A DNA stretch of 64,000 bases, from contig NC_092603.1 of the NCBI RefSeq assembly GCF_047663525.1, positions 2,252,001-2,316,000 of the forward strand, read 5' to 3'. A program made the position numbers and the translations under genes. The notes below the pieces were generated by a model. It was not told the origin of the DNA, searched no databases, and saw only the letters and a list, made by a program, of their open reading frames with translations. The stretch is from Anas platyrhynchos. Lineage: Eukaryota; Chordata; Aves; Anseriformes; Anatidae. Shown in pieces: positions 56,740 to 64,000 of the stretch (positions are counted from its first letter, which is position 1; each line of letters opens with the position of its first letter).

Positions 56740-58240
56740 AGCATTAAAAGAGAAATAAAGGCATTAAATAGGAATCAAATAAAGGCTTTGGCTCAACTTA
56801 TTACAAAACAAAGCACAATTAAATCTTCAAAAGGCACCGCCCAGCCCCTAGCAACGTCCCCTGAGGGCACAGTGGAAATTTATTGAATAAAAACACAAAT
56901 TGCACCCAAACTCCCAAAGGGGGTAAATGTAGGGGAAATCAGCAGCAGCATCCCCAGCCATGACACTAGGGATGTGCCTGTCCCTTACTGTGGTCAACGA
57001 GCGACAAAAGAGTTGATTAAATATATTTAAATTAAATATACGTGGAAGTACAAGAACAGCATTCAGTAATCAGATTACTCCTCCTTGGTGTCAGGAGACA
57101 AAGTGGAATAGCTCCCAGCCGGAAAGGGAACGTAAAGCACTTTACATGCAATGTGTTTAGATGCAAAATTAAACTCCAGAGCACAACAACTGAAAAGGAT
57201 GATTTTATATATCTATAAAATCTTACAGACACTGTATTAGTTTGCACAATTTATTCATATCCTCTTACCCCCCTTGATCCAGATTTGAAGTGTCATGAGA
57301 AACCTTAGCAACCCCCCACAACAGCGGAAAGAAGCCAAAAAGCTGCAAAATTGGGGCAGTTTGGTGACAGTGTTATATGTAGGATTTAAGCAGTAATTTG
57401 GTGAGGAAAGCCCACGTAACTACTAACTATGGGGCTTTAAATAAAATTTGGCAATATAAATGACAATAATATGAGTGAAATTTGCATTCCCCTCACAGAA
57501 GGGTGAGGGAGGGGTCATGTGTGTGCAGTCCCTCATGAGTTCGGGGACCGAACCTTAGACAAAAACTGTAATAAACTCCTTATTTTAAAATTTAATAATA
57601 CTTTAAAAACTCTCTTAAGCTATTTGTCTTTTTTATTTTACTTTAGTGAACTATTAGCTCCCATGAAAAAAATATTTGTGAGGTGGTGGAATTGAGGAAC
57701 TTCTGGGTTTTGAGCCTGTATCTTCCTGGAGTATTTACACTTTTATAATTAACTGGCAAAAAAGAAGTCCAAAGCATTAATTTATTGTTATTTGATAAGA
57801 TTTTCTCCTCATCAGAATGTGGGACCCTGCAGGCTGCTAAGTATGTTCCTATAGGAACCAGGGGTATAGGACAGAGAAATGTGCTCTGGGGAAGGTTTTC
57901 CCTATGGATTTTCCTATAGAGCCCCCTGCTCTGCCCATCTGGACAAGGCAGATGAAACTGGGAGTTTTGTTACTACTGAACCCCACTTTTTAACAGATAA
58001 ATCAGAGTTGGTGGTAGCACTGGAAACAAAGTTTGAGAAAAATAAAAACATTTTTTTTTTAATTTTGACAGAAACAAAAAACGAACGATTATTATTATTA
58101 TTTATTATTATTATATTTTTTTCATCTTGGGGTGAAAAATCGCCCAAAACGAATCCTGGTTTTTAAATTCTTCTTGGTATTTTCAGTGTCAGCCCCCCCC
58201 AGTGCACCTTTAGCCCCCAAAATCTGGAGGAAATGCCCCG
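56740..58240. other. AT-rich gene-free stretch
   Basis: The composition changes sharply here. No frame looks like a conserved protein. GGGGACCGAACCTTAG with AATAAACTCC near 57,540-57,580 resembles an old LTR end, and 58,090-58,120 is an ATT microsatellite. Nothing else is supported. Confidence 0.5.
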
Positions 58241-58477
58241 ATATCAGGAAGGGTTAGGGGGGAAGACCCCAATAATCAGGCAGACCCATGATAATAATTT
58301 AGGGGGGTACGGGGAATAATTTGGGAGATGACAATAATTGGGGAAAAAATCAGGCAAAATCGGGTAAAAAGCCCCCCGAAGCATCTCCAGCTGCGCTCCT
58401 CGCAGCCCATTTTGGGGCAGAATCCCGCGTTTTGCTGGTTTTGCCCAATGAGGGGGGGAAATCAGCCTCGTACCCAC

Positions 58478-59548
58478 CTGGGCGGCCCCCAGCTGCTCCT
58501 CCCGGTCCCGCGCCGCCTCCCGGAGCTCCTCCAGCTGCCGGTGCCGCTCCTGGAGCTCAGCCGCCAGCCGCTGCCGCTCGGCCGCCTGCGCCTCCGCCTC
58601 CCGCTGCCACCGGGACCGCTCCTCCTGGGACTGCTGCAGCTCCGTGCGCAGAGAGCTGGGAGGCACCGGGGGGGGGCGCCGTTACCGGAGGGGGGGGGGG
58701 TCTCTGGTATCGGAGGGGGGGTCCCCGGGTATCGGAGGGGGAAGGGGAGGGGGCTTCCGTACCCTGAGGGGGGTTCCCAGTACCAGACGGGGAAGGGGGA
58801 GAGTCCCCGGTTACCGGAGGGGGGTCCCCGGGCACTGGAGGGGGAAGGGGACGGGTCCCCTGTTACCCGAGGGGGGTTCCCGGTTAACAGAGGGGAAAGG
58901 GGGAGGGTCTCCGGTTACCGGGGGGGGGTCCCCGGTACTGGGGGGGAAAGGGACAGGTCCTCTATTACCGGAGGGGGGGTGTCTCCGATACCTTACAGTG
59001 GTCCCCGGGTACCGGAGGGGGAAGTGGAGGGTGCTGCCGTACCCAGAGGGGGGTTCCCGGTACCGGAGGGGGAAGGGGACGGGTCCTCTGTTACCGGGGG
59101 GGAGTTCCCGGTTACCGGAGGGGGGGTCCCCGGTTACCGGACAGGGGTCTCCGGGTACCGGAGGGGGAAGGGGAGGGGTCTTCCGTACCCAGAGGGGGGT
59201 TCCCGGTACCGGAGGGGGAAGGAAGAGGGTCACTGGTTACCGGAGGGGGGTCTCTGGGTACCAGAGGGCTCAGGGGACGGGTCCCCGGTTACCGGGAGGG
59301 TGCAAACCGGTACCGGGGGGGGTGTTACCGGGGCTCTCACCTCACTTGTCCGTCCAGCTCCTCCACCCGGGCCTGGCTGTGCTGCAGCTGCTCCCGGAGC
59401 TGCCGGTTGTCACCCTCCATGTCCCTTATCTTCCTCTGCACCTCCTCCAGCTGCCTCCTCTGGTACCTCTGGTACCACGCCAGCCGCCGCCGCACCCTGG
59501 TCCCGGGCGGGCAGCGCCAGCGCCGTCGCCGCCGGGCCTCGCCGCCAT
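58478..59548 (-). pseudogene. Two-exon coiled-coil gene fragment, KIFC1-like
   Basis: Exon A (59341 up to about 59548) and exon B (58478..58655) join in phase and encode a continuous coiled coil: IRDMEGDNRQLREQLQHSQA, VEELDGQVRSS, LRTELQQSQEERSRWQ, RHRQLEELREAARDREEQL. A CpG start with ATGGCGGCG (59546-59548) and an inverted CCAAT box lie before it, but that ATG is out of frame with the coil. No further exons or motor domain follow in the 1.7 kb towards DAXX. In human the next protein-coding gene past DAXX is KIFC1, whose stalk has similar ENQQLQDQLRDAQQQ; with the position this suggests a KIFC1 remnant, but coiled coils match easily. A broken gene, a short new gene or an incomplete assembly remain possible. 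Confidence 0.5.
58665..59335. repeat. GGTACCGGAGGGGGAAGGGG minisatellite
   Basis: The intron between the two coiled-coil exons is made of about 28-30-bp units, CCCGGTACCGGAGGGGGAAG with GGGACGGGTCC or GGAGGGTCTCC. Confidence 0.9.
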
Positions 59549-59624
59549 CGCGGCGCGCACACTCAAACCGCGCCCGCCCCGCGCTCCCATTGGGCGGCGC
59601 CTCCGCCAATCGCCGCGCCCCCAA

Positions 59625-60215
59625 AAAATTGGACCCCCCCCCCAAAAAAATTGGACCCCCCCCAAAAAAATTGGACCCCCCCAAAGAAATTGGACCCCCC
59701 CCAGAAAGAAATCGGACCCCCCCAAAGAAGTTGCCCCCCCCCCAAAAAAAAATTGGACCCCCCCAATAAAAAATTGGACACCCCCCCAAAAGAATCTTAC
59801 CTCTCCCCCAAAAAATTGGACCTCCCCCAAAGAAATTGGACAACCCCCAAAAAGAATTGGACCCCCCCCAAAGAAGTTAGACCCCCCCCCAAAAAAAATT
59901 GGACCCCCCCCAAAAAAATTGGACCCCCCAATAAAATTTGGACCCCCCCCCAATTAGTAGTGCTTCCCCCAAACTGCGTGACCCCCCCTCCCCAAACTCT
60001 ATCCCCCCCCTCCCCCGGTTTAGGACTCGCCCCCCTTACCCTACCCCAAATGCCCCCCCCCCCACCTGGGAGCCCCCGAATCTGCCCACCCCAATACCCT
60101 ACTGGGCCCCCCCCATTCCAGGACCCCCCAATCTGCCCCCCCATACCCTACCTGCCCCCCCCCCATCCCAGGACCCCCCAGTCTGCCCCCCCCATACCCA
60201 CGGGCTCGGGCTGCT
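59625..60215. repeat. TTGGACCCCCCCAAAAAAA satellite and C-rich tail
   Basis: From 59,625 to 59,945 units of AAATTGGACCCCCCCCAAA repeat about every 20 bp. From 59,950 to 60,215 the sequence is C-rich with CCCCCATACCCTACC-like words. No gene is seen. Confidence 0.85.
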
Positions 60216-60343
60216 GCTAGAGGGATTAAGCGCCGCCCGCACGCTCTGACCGAAAGAAAGAGGACAAAAAAATCACCAAAATCGAGCGTAAACACGACAA
60301 TTAAGTGTTAGTGGTATAATAACAGCACGGGGCCTGTCCCCAG

Positions 60344-60469
60344 CCCCGGCAGCACGGTGGGCAGGGGGGGAGCGCTGCCCCCCGGGTGCAGCCCGGGGCT
60401 GGGGGCTGCGAGAAGGGGCCAGGGCTGCTTCGAGCCATCGCGGGGGGAAAACAAAATGTCAGCAAGAAA
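60344..60469 (+). repeat. 126-bp perfect direct repeat, copy 1
   Basis: Begins CCCCGGCAGCACGGTGGGCA and ends AAAATGTCAGCAAGAAA. By eye it is identical to 62627..62752 at every position; the flanks differ at once on both sides. Confidence 0.9.
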
Positions 60470-60555
60470 CAGTCTTAAAAATTAAATGCAAACTTCAAAT
60501 TTAACTTAAAACTTAACATTAATGCAAACTGACAGTCGGTCCTCGACAGTCTTTT

Positions 60556-60630
60556 TGGTGCCCAACGTGGGCTCGAACCCACTACCCTGAGATTAAGAGG
60601 CTCATGCTCTACCGACTGAGCTAGCCGGCC
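60556..60630 (-). pseudogene. tRNA-Lys(CTT) pseudogene with encoded CCA
   Basis: On minus it reads as tRNA-Lys: GCTAGCTCAGTCGGTAGAGC D-arm, CTCTTAATCTCA anticodon arm with CTT, GTGGGTTCGAG T-arm and a GTTGGGC 3' stem. Faults: a G-G mismatch in the acceptor stem, C31 opposite U in the anticodon stem and one base missing in the T loop. The 3' end carries ACCA in the DNA, which nuclear tRNA genes lack, so it is more likely a retrocopied tRNA than a live gene. There is no T run just downstream. Confidence 0.75.
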
Positions 60631-60675
60631 AAATGCCTCAGCATTTTGGTTTACCTGTACAAAGCCCAAAAAGAC

Positions 60676-61241
60676 TGCCGTGGTTTAACCCGGCCGGCAG
60701 CTAAACACCACGCAGCCCTTCGCTCACCCTCCCCCCTCCCTCTCTGCGACGGGGGAGACAAATGGAAAGTGAAGCCCGGGACTTGACATAAAGACACTTT
60801 CAGAAGACAGGACAAAAATAATAACAATAATAATAATAATAATAATACAATGATGACAATAGTACTACCACGAAGAATATGTACAAACAAGTGATGCACA
60901 ATGCAATTGCTCACCACTCCCTGACCCATGCCCAGCCTCACCCCGAGCACTCCGGCCCCCTCCCCCGGCTAGCCACCCCTATCTATTCTTTAGCATCACC
61001 CCAGATGGGATGGAATACCCCTTGGGATACTTTGGGTCACCTGCCCTGGCTCTGTCCCTTCACAGCTCTTGCCCCTTGGCAGGACAGAGCACGAAGCTGA
61101 GACGTCCTTGGCTTGGTGTAAGCACTGCTCTGCAACAATTCAGACAGCGGGGGGTTATCAGCACTCTGCTCATCCTAAGCCAACACACAGCATTCCACCA
61201 GCTCCTAGGAAGAAAATTCTGTTCTAACTGAAACCAGGACA
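60676..61241 (-). mobile_element. ERVL-type LTR, apparently solo
   Basis: A fossil LTR of about 566 bp on minus. It starts TGTCCTGGTTTCAGTTAGAA and ends in GGTTAAACCACGGCA, giving TG...CA ends, with an ATT-rich stretch near the 3' end. It resembles the abundant passerine ERVL-class LTR family. No internal viral genes flank it and no clear target-site duplication is seen, so it is an old, degraded solo copy. Confidence 0.75.
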
Positions 61242-61284
61242 ACCCCATATCCCATGAACCCCCCAAAATCATCCCCTGTTAGCG

Positions 61285-61354
61285 TTAGGTCAGAGGTTGG
61301 ACTCGATGATCTTGAGGTCTCTTCCAACCTAGAAATTCTGTGATTCTGTGATTT
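61285..61354 (+). mobile_element. CR1 LINE 3' end
   Basis: The stretch contains GGTTGGACTCGATGATCTTG, then CTTCCAACCTAGAAATTCTG and two ATTCTGTG units, the typical 3' end of avian CR1. Only about 70 bp remain, as usual for 5'-truncated copies. Confidence 0.88.
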
Positions 61355-61355
61355 G

Positions 61356-62345
61356 GGGTGGAACCTGGGAGGAAATAGGGCTCCTTGGGGGGGAAATAGG
61401 GTGGAAACTGGGGGGAATGGGGGCACTTGTGGGGAAAATGGGAGGGAAATAGGGGTCTTTGGGGGGAAATGAGGGGGAAATGGGGGCATTTGGGGTGGAA
61501 ACTGGGGCATTTACGGGGGAAATGGGGGAAATAGGGGGTCTTTGGGGGGAGTTCAGGGGCAAATGGGGGCATTTGGGGTGAACGAGGGTATTTGTGGGGA
61601 GAATGGGGGCAAACAGGGGCACTTATGGGGGGAATGGGCAGAAACAGGGGCATTTCTGGGGGAAATGGGGGGAATTTGGGGTCAGTTCAGGGGCAAATGG
61701 GGGCATGTGGGTTGGAAACTGGGGGGAATGGGGTACTTATGGGGGGAATGGGGAGAAACGGGTATTTCTGGGGGAAATGGGGGGCTTTGGGGTCAGTTCA
61801 GGGGCATATGGGGGGAAACTGGCAGAAAGAGGCATTTATGGGGGAAATGGGAGCACTTAGGGGGGGAAGAGGGGGCTTTGAGGTCAGTTCAGGAGAAATG
61901 GGGGGACTTTGGGGGAGTTCAGGGGCAAACAGGGGGCTTTGGGGTGGAAACCGGGGGAAATAGAGGCACTTTGGGGTATAAACTGGGGGGCCTTTGGGGT
62001 CACTTGGGTCAAACGGGGGCGCTTTGTGGGGAAATGGGACATTTTATGGGGGAAATAAAGGAAGACAGGGGGGTTTGAGGGGGGAAATGGGCAGAAACTG
62101 GGACCTTGGTGGGGAAAGAGGGGGATTTATGGGGGAAATGGGGGCAGTTTGGGCGGAAATGGGGAAAAAGGGGCCTTGGGGGACAGTTTGGGGAGGGTTG
62201 GGGGGGTAAACGGGGGGATTTATGGGGCATAAGGTAGAAATGGGGACCCTGGGGAACACTTGGGGGGGTTTGGGTGGCGATGGAGGCCCTTTGGGGTGAA
62301 ACACGGGAGAAACTGGCAATTTTGGGGAAAAGGGGGGGTCCTTTA
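61356..62345. repeat. GGGGGAAATGGGGGCATTTGG minisatellite
   Basis: About 28-35-bp units of GGGGGAAATGGGGGCATTTGG, with GGTGGAAACTGGGG and CTTTGGGGTCAGTTCAGGGG variants, run for 1 kb. It begins right after the CR1 tail. Confidence 0.88.
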
Positions 62346-62626
62346 TGGGGGGGCACCTGTGCCCCCATAACCATCCTCCCCCCAAGCACCCCCAACACAT
62401 CCTACATCTCCCCGAAACTCTGCCCACAGACTTCCCATGCCACCCCAAATCACCACATCGCAAAGATCCCCAAATCCACCCCAAACTCCCCCCATACCAT
62501 AATATTCACCCCCCCACAAATTCTTCCCCAAAACCACCCCCAAACCCTCCTCCCCAACCTCAACCCTCCTCCCCAAGCCCTCCCCACTCCCTCCCTCCAA
62601 AACCATCCCCGAAACCCCCCCCCAAA

Positions 62627-62752
62627 CCCCGGCAGCACGGTGGGCAGGGGGGGAGCGCTGCCCCCCGGGTGCAGCCCGGGGCTGGGGGCTGCGAGAAGGG
62701 GCCAGGGCTGCTTCGAGCCATCGCGGGGGGAAAACAAAATGTCAGCAAGAAA
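62627..62752 (+). repeat. 126-bp perfect direct repeat, copy 2
   Basis: Second copy of 60344..60469, same orientation, start to start 2,283 bp. Before it, 62,350-62,626 is C-rich low-complexity sequence without a gene. Confidence 0.9.
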
Positions 62753-62754
62753 TA

Positions 62755-63380
62755 CTCCTCGTCTTTCTGTCCTAAAGAACGCTCCGACACAGACGGAAAA
62801 GGAACAGGCAGGAGGTGATGGACGGCAGGAGGAAAATGGCAGCTCCACTCCCCTGCCCCGCTACCAGCCCGCGCACCCGGGGCTGGTTTCTGTGGGTAGT
62901 TGGGGTCTGGCGGCCAGAAGTAACTGGGGCGGATCACCCACTGTATGGCTCTAGCCTGCAGCGGCTAATGGGTACGGACTGTGAGGAATGTTTTAACAAT
63001 TCCAATTCGTGTCCATAAATTTGTGTCCATAAAGAACAATTCTGTTTGAATCCTGTCTGCCTCTGGGCCCTGCACTGGCAATTTAGTTCTTGAACCACAG
63101 ATGCAGTGTGCCCCAGTCTCCCCCTCATTCCAGTCAGTTTATCACGTCTTCAGAAAACACTCCTTAAATTTGTGAACCTGTTTGCTTTTGTTATTCCGGA
63201 CTTCTATTTCTAACCGTTACAGCCTTTTTTCCTGTCTTCTTCGAGATTAACTTAACACTGCTATAGATGTGTCTGTGAATGGCTGGGGAAGAATGTTTTA
63301 ATTGCTCGTGAAGCGTCAAATAAGAAAGCCGTTTGTGTTTGATGTCTGGGAGTTTCAGAACAACTGATAACAACTAGTGA
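62755..63380. other. Unassigned AT-balanced sequence
   Basis: No conserved frame, RNA gene or clear repeat was recognised. It may belong to the retroviral remnant to its right. Confidence 0.4.
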
Positions 63381-64000
63381 CTGTTATGGGATACTATGTG
63401 GATCCTTGGTATCTGGCCAGAGGGGCCAAGAGATTAAGAGGAAGAAAAAAGAAGCTGAAGGACGGTTGGGAGACAAGAACTGCAGAAAGTGTTCCATAAA
63501 CTTGGAATGGTGCCAAGTGAGTACAAAGGGGGAGAGGAAGACTACGAGCCTTCAGCATGAAAGACCCCCAGAGACCCCCAGAGGAGACTGATGCGCATGC
63601 TCCAGTAGGAGGAACTGGACCCCGGAAGCTAATTATAATAATCTATTTTTTTAGAAGTAGTAATGAATATGTATTAGTCTAGGTGCATAAAAATCAGCTG
63701 CTTGATGTAACTGGTGTGCGTCCTGGTGGGGCGGAGACTCCCGGTGCACCCAGCGCTGTTTGCTTACCTCTATTCCATTATATTCTTTTAACAAATCCTA
63801 TTTTTTTATTTAATCCTAATTTGAATCCTGAGCCATTTATACCATTCATGACTGTGAAACATGTGCTGCAATCAAGCAAGCCAAACGGTCAAAGCCTCTT
63901 TGGTATGGAGGACGATGGCTGAAATATCAATATGGAGAGGCCTGGCAGATTGATTACATGGGGCGACATGGCACCCCAGAAAGAATAGAGTCAGACAATG
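63380..64000 (+). mobile_element. Endogenous retrovirus remnant with integrase piece, cut by window end
   Basis: 63,380-63,840 looks LTR-like (CATAAAAATC as a possible TATA region, then GGAGACTCCCGGTGCACCC and a T-rich stretch). From about 63,845 a frame carries retroviral integrase features: a zinc-binding CETC pair, the core-domain start AWQIDYMG and an ESDN motif. Family not certain (LTR retrovirus, class II or ERVL-like). It is a broken fossil and continues past the window. Confidence 0.6.

Noticed and set aside
57879-58166. 95-codon plus-strand frame in AT-rich DNA
   Set aside because: No similarity recognised; it ends in an ATT microsatellite and lacks signals of a gene.
60556-60630. 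Primer-binding site of a retrovirus
   Set aside because: The match to tRNA-Lys covers the whole molecule, not 18 bases, and no LTR ends directly before it in the needed orientation.

Overview
The window looks like a GC-rich bird (probably songbird-type) microchromosome segment carrying the extended class II region of the MHC. Evidence for a bird: very small GC-rich genes, introns built from G/C minisatellites, a CR1 LINE tail ending in ATTCTGTG repeats, and an ERVL-type LTR of the kind common in passerines. Gene names rest on protein similarity read by eye; no database search was run.

Gene order from left to right is VPS52(-), RPS18(+), WDR46(+), B3GALT4(-), PFDN6(+), RGL2(-), TAPBP(-), ZBTB22(-), DAXX(-), then a two-exon coiled-coil fragment (-) that may be a KIFC1 remnant. 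This is the human 6p21.3 order, except that the WDR46-B3GALT4 pair is inverted. TAPBP (tapasin) therefore sits in its mammal-like place between RGL2 and ZBTB22, not among class II genes as in the chicken BF/BL region. The genes are mainly housekeeping (endosome tethering, ribosome, rRNA processing, tubulin/actin folding, glycolipid synthesis, Ral signalling, chromatin), with tapasin the one dedicated antigen-presentation gene.

Promoters are compact. VPS52 and RPS18 share a 94-bp bidirectional promoter. WDR46 has an array of YY1-like and CCAAT boxes. TAPBP has a four-repeat ISRE just before its start codon. The RGL2 first exon begins about 60 bp beyond the TAPBP poly(A) signal. Almost every intron over 500 bp, and the spacers around B3GALT4 and RGL2, consist of tandem repeats with a different unit in each place. 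Many long open frames in these arrays are artefacts of repeat periods divisible by three.

RPS18, WDR46 and PFDN6 read cleanly through every splice junction. VPS52, B3GALT4, RGL2, TAPBP and DAXX have exons whose lengths do not fit their splice phases, usually beside G/C runs. Because the proteins are otherwise well conserved, sequence indel errors are more likely than gene decay.

From about 56.7 kb the sequence becomes AT-richer and gene-poor. It holds the coiled-coil fragment, a tRNA-Lys pseudogene, an ERVL-type LTR, a CR1 tail, a G-rich minisatellite, two identical 126-bp direct repeats, and at the right edge an endogenous-retrovirus remnant with an integrase piece.
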